From contig JBJXGA010000075.1 in NCBI GenBank assembly GCA_046152955.1, positions 1 to 14,984 of the forward strand: a DNA stretch of 14,984 nt, given 5' to 3'. The position numbers and the translations under genes are program-made. Numbering within the stretch: position 1 is the first letter of the stretch; each line of letters begins with the position of its first letter. The notes beneath the pieces were generated by a model, which saw only the letters and a list, made by a program, of their open reading frames with translations, had not been told where the DNA came from and did not search any database. This document shows, piece after piece, positions 1 through 7,029 of this stretch. Origin of the DNA: SIAF01 sp046152955 (GTDB lineage Bacteria > Planctomycetota > Planctomycetia > Planctomycetales > Planctomycetaceae).

Positions 1-27
1 CCGCAGCCGCAAAGCGGGGTTCGTACC

Positions 28-798
28 CTAGGACTGCGCCGCGGTCTCTTGAATCCATTGCGCGGTCTGGCTGTCCCGGAGAACCGGCGGGGGGGCGCCA
101 TAACGCAGTGTTCGATCATACCGGCCCCGGTCGTAGGTTGTCCGGAACAGCGCCGCTAGATCGAGGGGGAGATCGGGGTCCGGAGATTCCAGTGGGATCA
201 TGATGGTCGGGAGGGGATCCCGAACCGTCCAGGAAAACACGTCGCAGTTGGGCCGGCGGTCGCCGCGCGAAACCAGGGCGTAGTAGTCCCCCGGCGGCAG
301 CGGTCGCCGCAGCGACAGCCGGTCCCCCCCCAGAAGCAGGTCGAATTCCACCAGATGGACGCGCGTCGTACACAAGGCGTCGCGCTTGGCCCGGTATTGC
401 GCCGCGCCGTCGCCAGACTTGTTGGAGGGAGAGAGGAGCTCAATCACGGTCACCAGCCGACGGTCGGCGCGGCGGACGATGTGAATGCGCGACTCGGACG
501 CCTCTTCGAACACCGCCAGCGGGATCGTCACCGGCTCCAACAGTAGCGTTCCGGAGGGGGTTGGTGCCGGGCGCGCCCGGCCTGGCGCAACGGAAATCCC
601 CACATCCGCCCGGAAGCGCTGCGCTTCTTCCTCCGCGACCCGCACCAGGCTCACCCGCTCTTCAATCCGCGCATCGTAGCCGTCCGGCAATTGTGCGATC
701 AGCGCGTCACGGCAATAGGTCACGAAGCTCTCATGGAAGTCCATCCAGATTTCTGGATCTTCCAGATAGGGGTCCATTCCGGGAAAGGGGCTGGGCAT
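28..798 (-). CDS. DUF4058 family protein
   Basis: This gene encodes a 256-residue protein of unknown function. The N-terminus MPSPFPGMDPYLE is the hallmark opening of the DUF4058 family, so I start at the ATG at 798. The open frame continues upstream to an ATG at 900, but those 34 extra residues (Pro-rich, no conserved look) are probably untranslated. Other family-like motifs are VIELLSPSNK (residues 118-127), the PPGDYYALVSRGD segment (168-180) and a C-terminal TYDRGRYDRTL (221-231). No signal peptide or membrane segment is visible, so it is probably cytoplasmic. The family is common in planctomycetes and cyanobacteria, often in several copies. Its E-x3-SPSNK motif recalls PD-(D/E)xK nuclease folds, but that is only a guess. 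No convincing Shine-Dalgarno precedes the chosen start. A fragment of a second copy lies near 1340. Confidence 0.9.
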   Translation of the reverse strand: MPSPFPGMDPYLEDPEIWMDFHESFVTYCRDALIAQLPDGYDARIEERVSLVRVAEEEAQRFRADVGISVAPGRARPAPTPSGTLLLEPVTIPLAVFEEASESRIHIVRRADRRLVTVIELLSPSNKSGDGAAQYRAKRDALCTTRVHLVEFDLLLGGDRLSLRRPLPPGDYYALVSRGDRRPNCDVFSWTVRDPLPTIMIPLESPDPDLPLDLAALFRTTYDRGRYDRTLRYGAPPPVLRDSQTAQWIQETAAQS

Positions 799-979
799 GA
801 GGCACTCGAAATGACACGCGGGGGGCGGAGGCGATCGCTCTTTGTCCATTGCAGTGTAGTCCGAGACGCGCGCAGCTTCCAGACCGAAATGCAGTCTCAA
901 GTCTCAATCGGGGCAGAGGGGAGGGATGTCCCTGTCACGCGAGGGAGTGTCGCGGAGATGAGCCGTGTGCCGCCCGCCA

Positions 980-1069
980 CCGCTGAGCTTGCCTCAGCGG
1001 GGCGATGCCTGGCAGCTACCTATCATTGCTCGAAATGGAATGGCTCTCCATTGAGCTTGCCTCAATGGA
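980..1069 (+). repeat. hairpin-pair repeat module, copy A
   Basis: Two perfect hairpins lie 67 bases apart, start to start. The first (980-1000) is CCGCTGAG-CTTGC-CTCAGCGG. The second (1047-1069) is TCCATTGAG-CTTGC-CTCAATGGA. The loops are identical, while the stems differ in compensating pairs. Between them is GCCTGGCAGCTACC (1007-1020). The bases after the second hairpin (AGCACGCCTTGCG, 1070-1082) also recur, in similar form, in the inverted copy downstream. The layout resembles REP doublets (REPINs). Confidence 0.8.
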
Positions 1070-1239
1070 AGCACGCCTTGCGAACCAACGACGTTGCATC
1101 GCAATTCCGCGCTCGCCGGAAAGTCGAACTGGCGACCGGGCACGGAGAACTCGTGCGACGGAAAGAACCCCCATGACGCGCACACTCCCCGACAGGGCGT
1201 GGCTTGCGGAAGAAAGCGCACACTGCGCGAGGCGTACTC

Positions 1240-1327
1240 CCGCTGAGGCAAGCTCAGCGGAGAGTTGGTGACTGTTGGCGCGATCCGGTAGCTGTCAGGC
1301 GGCGCCCCACTCAGACAAGCTGAGTGG
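1240..1327 (-). repeat. hairpin-pair repeat module, copy B (inverted)
   Basis: This is the same module as at 980-1069, in the opposite orientation. The hairpins are CCGCTGAG-GCAAG-CTCAGCGG (1240-1260) and CCACTCAG-ACAAG-CTGAGTGG (1307-1327), again exactly 67 bases apart. The loops are the reverse complement of the CTTGC loop, with one change to CTTGT. The spacer read on the minus strand contains GCCTGACAGCTACC, which differs from copy A at one base. A and B together form a roughly 350-bp inverted pair. Confidence 0.8.
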
Positions 1328-1369
1328 AGGCGTGCTGTTGCAGCGTTCGATCATACCGACCCCGGTCAT
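1311..1369 (-). pseudogene. remnant of a DUF4058 gene 3' end
   Basis: Bases 1340-1369 match 105-134 of the intact DUF4058 gene at 27 of 30 positions in the same orientation. Read on the minus strand in the DUF4058 frame, the fragment encodes DRGRYDRTL, identical to the family's C-terminal motif. The two internal differences are synonymous. The frame then runs into the hairpin at 1307-1327 and stops at 1311-1313. The TGA stop of the neighbouring cytochrome gene (1366-1368) lies inside this remnant, in another frame. It is too short to be functional and most likely marks a deleted paralogue. Confidence 0.6.
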
Positions 1370-3222
1370 CGGCCCTGCATTCGTTCCAGAATTCGCTCCT
1401 CCTGGTCTGCTTCCTGGTCGCGGCCCAGGTCGCGATAGCGGTGGGCCAGCCAGCGCCGCGTGGGCACCAGCGTGGGATCCGTTTCCAGTCCTTGCCGCGC
1501 GGCGTCGAGCGCGGCCTCCCGTTGACCGGCTTGCCACAGCAATTCGGCCAGTCTCCCGTGCAGGTCCGCCTGCCAGGGGGTCAGTTCAATCGCCTGTTGA
1601 TAAAGGGAGATCGCTGGTTCAACCTGTCCCGTCTGGCTGGCATACAGCGCCAATTGCTGCACCGCCCGCTCGTTCCGAGGACGCAGATCATGGACCTGCA
1701 GCCAGTAGCCTCGGGCCTCCTCAAACTTCCGTTGTCGCAGGCAGAGCGTGGCCAGGGCTTCCAGAACCTCGATGTCCTGCGGATTGTGTCGATGGAGCTC
1801 TTCCAACCGCCGTTCCAGGCCGGCCAGGGCTTTGCCGTCGGTTCCCTGTTGTCGTTGACCGGCAAGATACAGCGCCCGGGCGCGGTCCAGATCCGCCGCG
1901 GGGAGGCGCGCCTCGGCCCCGTCGAACAACTCGGGGAGTTCCATTCGGGAGGTTTCCGAGGCTAATCCGGGCCGGCGCACGATGCGGTGATCCGTTTGTG
2001 CCGTGTGTGGCACATTATTGGCCTCCAGTCGCGGCATGTGGCAGGCGCCGCAGGCCCCCAGGGCCGGCGGCGCGTCGCGCTCGTCGGCGGGGAGCGAACA
2101 ACCCTTCTCGGCGTGACAATTCAGGCAGCGACTGGTGTAGAACCGCGTCCGCTCCTCGGGACGCGGGGTCGCATGCGGATCATGGCACGAAACGCATTGC
2201 AGGCGTCCGTCACTCCCGTGAAAGCAGGCGCTGTCGCGCATTTGTTCGACTTGTCCTACGGCGCGCGTCGTTTCCCCCTGTTCGACCTGGCTCCCTTGGA
2301 CAAACACCGTCCAGATTTCCTCCAGTCGCTGTCCAGGTCGGAAGTCGTGTGCAGTCCGTCCCGATCGGAGGATTCGCGCCCCTTGCAGATGGCATTGGTA
2401 ACAAACATCCTCTCGGGGGCCAGCCTCAAGACGCACAGGATTCACGATCGGATCGGCAAAGTCCGGTTCCTCCTGGGCCCGACGCCATTGGACATGTTCT
2501 TTCCCCGGCCCGTGACAGCGTTCGCAGCCAATCGCCCATTCGGCAATCGGCGGGGTTCCATAGCGGTCCGGAACGTCGCGTTCGAAGTTAAGACGTCCCA
2601 CATGGCATTCCAGGCAGCCATCCAGAGCGCGGCGACCGAATCGCGGATGCGTCAGGGGACGATAGGCGGGGGCCAAATCCCAGCGGGAGGTGGTGGAATA
2701 CCACGCCACGGGAGAGACATACATCGCTCCGGCCCGAGCAAACAGGTACGAACGCCCGCGAACCCCCGATCCGATCGCCACGTCGATCGCGACCTGCTGG
2801 TCGTAAATCAACTCCCCCTCGTCGTCCGTCATCAGCTCATGGTGCCACACGCCGTCTGCCGTCCGTTCCACCCGGTATTCGCGGGACTCGGGACGGAAAA
2901 ACGACGTTGCACGGGTGTAGTCTTCTACGGGAGAGGCGTCGTGTACTGCCGCGGCGGATTGTCCCATGGGATGCCGCTGGAAAGACTCAAACAATTCACG
3001 GTGGCACTCCGCGCAAACCTGGCTCCCGACCCAGCCGTCATCGCCGGGGGGAGTCCACGCGGCCAACTGATGGCTCTCCGCTCCCGCGCTGGAATTGGAA
3101 TTCTCGTTTGGAGGCGGATTGCTTACAGGCGACGTGTGCCAGCGATGGAACAGCAGGATCCCCAGACCGACCGCGAGCGCGATTGGGACGATGATCAGCA
3201 GTCGCGTTAAGGGACGGGACAT
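1366..3222 (-). CDS. membrane-anchored multiheme cytochrome c with C-terminal TPRs
   Basis: The protein has 618 residues. A hydrophobic N-terminal segment (about 7-25) without an obvious signal peptidase I site suggests an uncleaved anchor with the rest outside the cytoplasmic membrane. Seven CxxCH heme c motifs follow: CAECH (70), CLECH (203), CERCH (233), CYQCH (274), CVSCH (343), CLNCH (366) and CGACH (391). The spacing and the CVSCHDPH motif resemble the cytochrome c-554/doubled-CxxCH families. From about 440 to the end are TPR-like helical repeats, including YQQAIELTPWQADLHGRLAE (541-560). Proteins of this build are abundant in planctomycetes; an electron-transfer role is expected, but the substrate and partners are unknown. 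It lies upstream of, and divergent from, the CRTAC1-type gene at 4708. The start codon has no clear Shine-Dalgarno. Confidence 0.9.
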   Translation of the reverse strand: MSRPLTRLLIIVPIALAVGLGILLFHRWHTSPVSNPPPNENSNSSAGAESHQLAAWTPPGDDGWVGSQVCAECHRELFESFQRHPMGQSAAAVHDASPVEDYTRATSFFRPESREYRVERTADGVWHHELMTDDEGELIYDQQVAIDVAIGSGVRGRSYLFARAGAMYVSPVAWYSTTSRWDLAPAYRPLTHPRFGRRALDGCLECHVGRLNFERDVPDRYGTPPIAEWAIGCERCHGPGKEHVQWRRAQEEPDFADPIVNPVRLEAGPREDVCYQCHLQGARILRSGRTAHDFRPGQRLEEIWTVFVQGSQVEQGETTRAVGQVEQMRDSACFHGSDGRLQCVSCHDPHATPRPEERTRFYTSRCLNCHAEKGCSLPADERDAPPALGACGACHMPRLEANNVPHTAQTDHRIVRRPGLASETSRMELPELFDGAEARLPAADLDRARALYLAGQRQQGTDGKALAGLERRLEELHRHNPQDIEVLEALATLCLRQRKFEEARGYWLQVHDLRPRNERAVQQLALYASQTGQVEPAISLYQQAIELTPWQADLHGRLAELLWQAGQREAALDAARQGLETDPTLVPTRRWLAHRYRDLGRDQEADQEERILERMQGR

Positions 3223-3466
3223 GGAGTCAACAGAAGGGGAGTTTCAGATGTTAAATGCGATGGGCAGCCGTTCATGGCCAACGGCGCGGATCACCATCGG
3301 CGCGCCCGCTCTCCGGTGCGCTGTAGTCCATCGTAGCATCTGGGTGGTGGATTCCGAAATCAGGTCGTTTGATACGTGGAGTCCAACGCTCTGCGCACGA
3401 GAGTGTACCTGTTGAGTTAGATTCCCAGGAATGAAGGAGCGTTCAGATCGGGGATCGATGCGTTTC
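3223..3466. other. intergenic, presumed leader of the cytochrome gene
   Basis: These 244 bases separate two genes that both read leftward. An 89-codon open frame (3244-3513, minus) crosses the interval but overlaps the end of the zinc-ribbon gene and has no recognisable motif. I see no clear promoter hexamers, terminator hairpin or repeat. A promoter for the cytochrome gene is expected here because the gap is too long for simple read-through coupling. Confidence 0.4.
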
Positions 3467-4108
3467 TCAGGACGTGAACTGACTTGCCAAAAACTCGCGG
3501 ACAGCCGTGGCAAACTTCTGAACTACTTCTGCGACGTCTCCCCTGGTCCGGGGAGCGAAGAACTCGGTCGCGGCAACGACATGGACATTGCCGCTGAAGT
3601 CGAGGAATTCGGCGACCAGACGCGGTGGACGCTCATATGCCAGGCTCAACACCTCGTCGCCACGTGTATAGTCGAGCCAGACTCGTTCCACGTGGGAGCG
3701 GGGCCTATTCCGCTCGGACAAGGTGAATTCCGCGGAAAGAAGTGCGGGCTCAAGCTCCTGGCGAACGAGTTTGATCAATGTCCCGGTGTGTCGAATCGGT
3801 TGCTCCGGATGGATGCCGCCGTCACGCTCGGTCAACCGCTTTTTTCGACAAGCGCGGCACCGAATGGCACGGGCATAGATGGAGCCCTTGGCGACTTCGT
3901 ACCACCACTGTTGTTGCGCTGCGGTCCATACCTCGTGCCGTCCGCAGTTGACACAAACAAACGATATGTCTTCGTAGAATTCTGGCGGACCGTACGAGTT
4001 GTTGGGCGCTTGCTTCGTCAAGTCGGCCACGATCCGCCGAGGTGCGGCCTCCGATGTTCGTTCACGACGGGCGGGCGGGGATTTTTTGTTCTTTCGTCGA
4101 TTCGGCAT
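3467..4108 (-). CDS. zinc-ribbon domain protein
   Basis: This encodes a 213-residue soluble protein. The N-terminal ~30 residues are basic (MPNRRKNKK and following). Residues 48-91 form a four-cysteine zinc ribbon: C52-V-N-C55 and C84-R-A-C87, separated by a Trp-rich segment (WTAAQQQWWYEVAKG, 61-75). This pattern matches the 'probable zinc-ribbon domain' family (zf-trcl, PF13451), where an F-x-C-x2-CG...EQ..F/Y...G...P.RC..CR pattern is typical. The C-terminal ~110 residues have alternating strands and a final helix but no family I recognise. No membrane segment is present. Zinc binding is a firm prediction; nucleic-acid or protein binding is only a guess. No good Shine-Dalgarno precedes the ATG at 4108. 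Confidence 0.75.
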   Translation of the reverse strand: MPNRRKNKKSPPARRERTSEAAPRRIVADLTKQAPNNSYGPPEFYEDISFVCVNCGRHEVWTAAQQQWWYEVAKGSIYARAIRCRACRKKRLTERDGGIHPEQPIRHTGTLIKLVRQELEPALLSAEFTLSERNRPRSHVERVWLDYTRGDEVLSLAYERPPRLVAEFLDFSGNVHVVAATEFFAPRTRGDVAEVVQKFATAVREFLASQFTS

Positions 4109-4404
4109 GCAGTGCTCGGAAGAATGAAGCGTCAGTGATCAGCCACCGAAGGGGCATGGCCGGTGGTTCACGCGGGCGATGACGGAACGAGGGCGCGGCG
4201 AATTCAACACCACAACTCGGGACGAACAAGGAACCGGTTCTACCGTTCCGGGTACGGAAATGCCTCCTACCAAACCACATCAAACTGTTTCGTCAATTTG
4301 CTCAGTGGGTTCCCGCCAGTTGTACTGGATACCCAGAAATCTGGCCAGTTGGCAACGACTGCGTAGCAGCAATTCAGACAAAAGTGGAGGTTCCGTCGGC
4401 GGTC

Positions 4405-4432
4405 GGCGGGGCCGGGGGCGGCTCGGGGGGCG
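4405..4432 (+). other. G-rich run, possible G-quadruplex
   Basis: Three guanine tracts of four to six bases (4408-4411, 4414-4418, 4425-4430) lie within 23 bases and are flanked by further GG pairs. It is about 280 bases upstream of the CRTAC1-type start. A quadruplex would need one shorter tract as its fourth strand, so this is a weak candidate. Confidence 0.3.
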
Positions 4433-4464
4433 GATCCGTCGCTGGCACCGGTGGCAGATCCTTT

Positions 4465-4631
4465 GGACAGTCGAGCGTCAATCGACCTGGGTGTACCCAA
4501 ATTCCCTGGCAGCCTCTCCGACGAAGCCACATTCGCCAGAATGTGGGTGATCCCTGCTCGGCCCACGTTCTGGCGAACGTGGCTACCGCCAGGAATTGCG
4601 GGCACACCCGTTCGCGCGACCGATCCAAAAC
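4465..4631. repeat. inverted pair of hairpin repeat units
   Basis: The core is two 22-base arms, 4526-4547 and 4562-4583, which are inverted copies of each other with two differences across a 14-base spacer. Each arm is itself a perfect hairpin: CCACATTC-GCCA-GAATGTGG (4527-4546) and CCACGTTC-TGGC-GAACGTGG (4563-4582). The two differences fall on paired positions and preserve both stems. The inversion extends outward in degraded form: AATTCCCTGGC (4500-4510) against AATTCCTGGC on the minus strand (4588-4597), then GGGTGTACCC against GGGTGTGCCC, then TTTGGA near both outer edges. This is two opposed copies of a ~75-85-base mobile-type repeat. Confidence 0.8.
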
Positions 4632-4707
4632 AGCCTTGTTCCAGGACGGACTGGCATGGTATCGTCGTGCGGCGCGCGTTCAAGTCAGTGATTTTGATCT
4701 GCATCGT

Positions 4708-7029
4708 ATGGAACCATCCACAACACGGCGGCCCTTGGTCCCCCTCGCTCTGATCGGGCTAATGTGCCTCGTTGCGGCGGGGACCATGTTCGTGCTCCAG
4801 CGGCGCGGTGGGGATGTCCGTCCAGAGGCGCCCGTCGGGTCTGCGCCGGCGGTCATCGACAACAGCCAGATCGCCGATGCTGGCCTGGCGCTGGCCAATG
4901 AATTCACCGGGGACGTCGCCGATCCCCAGTCGCTGTCCGATCTCCGCAGCGCTATTGCCGAGCGCGGCACCAATGGCCTGACTGCTCTGCGGAAGGAATT
5001 GGAACGACTGAGTTCCATCTCGCCGAAGTCGCTGGAAGTGGCGCGGGCGCATTACAAGATTGGAACGCTCCTCATGTATGAGGGGGAGTTCGACGAAGCG
5101 GCTCGTGCGATTGAACAGTCGCTGAAGGTGGGAGAAGCTGCGGGAATGTCCGCGCAGGTCAAAAATAATCTGACTGCGTTGTTGGGGATTGCCGCCTTCC
5201 GCCGCGGAGAGGTTGACAATTGCATTCATTGCCTGGGACCGACGAGTTGTATCTTTCCCATTGCGCCCGACGCCGTTCACACTCGACCAGCCGGCTCGCG
5301 CCAGGCGATCGACCACTTCACCCGCTACCTGGAGTCGGCACCTGGGGATTTACGCATTCAATGGATGCTGAATCTGGCCGCGATGACGCTGGGAGAATAT
5401 CCCGACGCGGTCCCCCCGCAATTCCGGATGCCCCTGGATCAACCGGAGCCAGGTGCGGCCTGGAAGCAATTCCAAAACGTCGCGCCGCTTGTCGGACTGA
5501 CCTCGCGTGGTCCCAACCAGGCGGGAGGGAGCGTGTTCGATGATCTGACCGGCGACGGCTGGCCCGACCTGTTCGTGACTTCGCTCGACGTGGATCGCGG
5601 CGCGGCGCTGTTTGTGAATCGCGGCGACGGCACGTTTGAGGATCAGTCGGAAGCCGCCGGTTTGAATGATCAGGTGTACGCCTTGAACGTCACGCGCGGC
5701 GACTTCGACAACGACGGGAACCTGGACTTGCTCTTGCTGCGGGGGGCCTGGGAAAAACCGATGCGGATGTCGCTACTGAAAAACCTCGGTGGGGGGCGAT
5801 TCGAGGATGTCACGATCGCCGGGGGGCTGGGAACTCCCATCGCGTCGGAGTCGGCCTCGTGGGGAGACTACGACAACGACGGGCGGCTGGACATTTTCGT
5901 CTGCGGTGAGTTCAAACCGCCGTTCGGCGGGGGACCAGCCACTCCTCCCGATCCCCGCAATCGGTGTCGGCTGTACCACAATGAAGGGAACGGTCGGTTT
6001 GTCGAAGTGGCACAGGACGCGGGAGTCTCCCTGGAGGAATGCTCCAAAGGCTCCGCCTGGGGAGATTACGATGGCGATGGCTGGCTTGACCTGTTCGTCT
6101 CCAATATGAACGGGCCGGGACGGCTGTTCCATAACGAGCAGAATGGCTCGTTCGAGGATGTGACCCGAACGCTGGGAGTCACCGGTCCGGAGCATGGGTT
6201 CGCCTGCTGGTTCTGGGACTACGACAACGATGGCCGACTCGATCTGTACGTCAACGATTACACCAGCTCGCTGGCGGAATTCGTCGCCGTCGCGCGGAAC
6301 CAGCCCACGAAACGATCCAGTCGCCCGCGGCTCTACCGCAATCTGGGGGAGGAAGGGTTTCAGGATGTGACCGAAGAGATGGGACTGGATCTGATGCTCA
6401 TGCCGATGGGCTGCAATTTCGGCGATCTCGACAACGACGGGTTTCTTGACTTCTACCTGGGAACCGGACGGATGGCGCTGGAGGTGCTCGTCCCCAATCG
6501 ACTGTTTCGAAATGTCGGAGGACGGCGCTTTGAAGACGTCACACTCTCGACGGGAACCGGCCACCTCCAGAAGGGGCACGGCGTGTCGTTTGCCGATTCG
6601 GACGGCGATGGCGACTTGGACCTGTTCGTCGAAGCGGGGGGAGCGGTTCCGGGAGACCGGGCTTTCAACGTGTTGTTTCAGAATCCGGGGCAGGGGGGGG
6701 GCTGGCTGAAGGTCAAACTGGTCGGCGCACTGAGCAATCGCAGCGCCTTGGGCGCGCGGATCAAAGCCACCGTGGTGCATGCCGATGCCACACGGCAGAC
6801 CATCTACCGGACTGTGGGAAACAACGGCAGCTTCGGCGGCAACTCGCTGGTCGAGTTGATCGGCCTGGGGGATGCATCGCAAGTCGCTGAACTCGAAATC
6901 GATTGGCCGACCAGCCGAACGACTCAATCGTTCGCCGATCTGGCGGCCAATCAGTCGATCGTCATTACGGAGGGGGAAGACGCTTACCTCCCCGGACCAA
7001 CCGGGGGTCCCGGAGCCGCGGGGCCATGA
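4708..7029 (+). CDS. CRTAC1-type protein: TPR region, seven FG-GAP/VCBS repeats, ASPIC/UnbV domain
   Basis: The protein has 773 residues from the ATG at 4708, chosen because MEPSTTRRP plus a hydrophobic stretch (about 9-30) makes a sensible membrane anchor. Residues ~105-235 are helical and TPR-like, with a family-type cysteine motif NCIHCLGPTSCIFPI (171-185) followed by H191-T. Residues ~275-645 carry seven Asp-rich calcium-binding loops: DLTGDGWPDLF (279), DFDNDGNLDLL (332), DYDNDGRLDIF (388), DYDGDGWLDLF (453), DYDNDGRLDLY (504), DLDNDGFLDFY (573) and DSDGDGDLDLF (630). These suggest a seven-bladed, integrin-like propeller. Residues ~664-757 match the ASPIC/UnbV domain. It is expected to be extracytoplasmic; the ligand is unknown. 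The stop overlaps the next start (ATGA), indicating a translationally coupled operon. Confidence 0.92.
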   Translation: MEPSTTRRPLVPLALIGLMCLVAAGTMFVLQRRGGDVRPEAPVGSAPAVIDNSQIADAGLALANEFTGDVADPQSLSDLRSAIAERGTNGLTALRKELERLSSISPKSLEVARAHYKIGTLLMYEGEFDEAARAIEQSLKVGEAAGMSAQVKNNLTALLGIAAFRRGEVDNCIHCLGPTSCIFPIAPDAVHTRPAGSRQAIDHFTRYLESAPGDLRIQWMLNLAAMTLGEYPDAVPPQFRMPLDQPEPGAAWKQFQNVAPLVGLTSRGPNQAGGSVFDDLTGDGWPDLFVTSLDVDRGAALFVNRGDGTFEDQSEAAGLNDQVYALNVTRGDFDNDGNLDLLLLRGAWEKPMRMSLLKNLGGGRFEDVTIAGGLGTPIASESASWGDYDNDGRLDIFVCGEFKPPFGGGPATPPDPRNRCRLYHNEGNGRFVEVAQDAGVSLEECSKGSAWGDYDGDGWLDLFVSNMNGPGRLFHNEQNGSFEDVTRTLGVTGPEHGFACWFWDYDNDGRLDLYVNDYTSSLAEFVAVARNQPTKRSSRPRLYRNLGEEGFQDVTEEMGLDLMLMPMGCNFGDLDNDGFLDFYLGTGRMALEVLVPNRLFRNVGGRRFEDVTLSTGTGHLQKGHGVSFADSDGDGDLDLFVEAGGAVPGDRAFNVLFQNPGQGGGWLKVKLVGALSNRSALGARIKATVVHADATRQTIYRTVGNNGSFGGNSLVELIGLGDASQVAELEIDWPTSRTTQSFADLAANQSIVITEGEDAYLPGPTGGPGAAGP

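Larger units (their letters stand above)
799..1365. other. gene-poor interval with hairpin repeats
   Basis: No convincing gene lies in these 567 bases; open frames here have no recognisable motifs and overlap one another. The right half is occupied by four short hairpins arranged as two inverted modules, followed by a DUF4058 remnant next to the stop codon of the cytochrome gene. The left part (about 799-970) shows nothing I can interpret, apart from the likely 5' leader of the DUF4058 gene. Confidence 0.75.
4109..4707. other. gene-poor interval upstream of the CRTAC1-type gene
   Basis: No supported gene lies in this ~600-base stretch between divergent genes. The frame of the CRTAC1-type gene stays open back to 4384, but that extension translates repeat DNA and low-complexity glycine/serine and is unlikely to be used. 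Contents seen: a small hairpin (CCACCG 4143-4148 with CGGTGG 4161-4166), a palindrome GAACCGGTTC near 4231, a G-rich run (4405-4432) and a large inverted hairpin repeat (4465-4631). Promoters for both flanking genes must lie here, but no hexamers stand out. Confidence 0.6.

Noticed and set aside
7..28. small hairpins after the DUF4058 stop as a terminator
   Set aside because: The stems are only 4 bp, no T-run follows on the minus strand, and the window edge prevents further reading.
980..1327. CRISPR-like array
   Set aside because: The repeats are short hairpins in two opposite orientations with non-uniform spacing between modules, no 28-37-base direct repeat, and no cas genes nearby.
1987..3210. 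407-codon open frame on the plus strand opposite the cytochrome gene
   Set aside because: The opposite strand encodes seven CxxCH motifs and TPRs; this frame is the GC-driven shadow.
3244..3513. 89-codon minus-strand frame between the cytochrome and zinc-ribbon genes
   Set aside because: It overlaps the zinc-ribbon gene end in another frame and has no motif or ribosome site.
4374..4628. 84-codon minus-strand frame with a Pro-rich tail (DPPPEPPPAPP)
   Set aside because: The tail comes from the G-rich run and the front from the hairpin repeat. It could be a gene remnant, but nothing supports a specific family.
4384..4707. 108-codon N-terminal extension of the CRTAC1-type gene
   Set aside because: It would place repeat DNA and a Gly/Ser run before the membrane anchor; the ATG at 4708 starts directly before the anchor.
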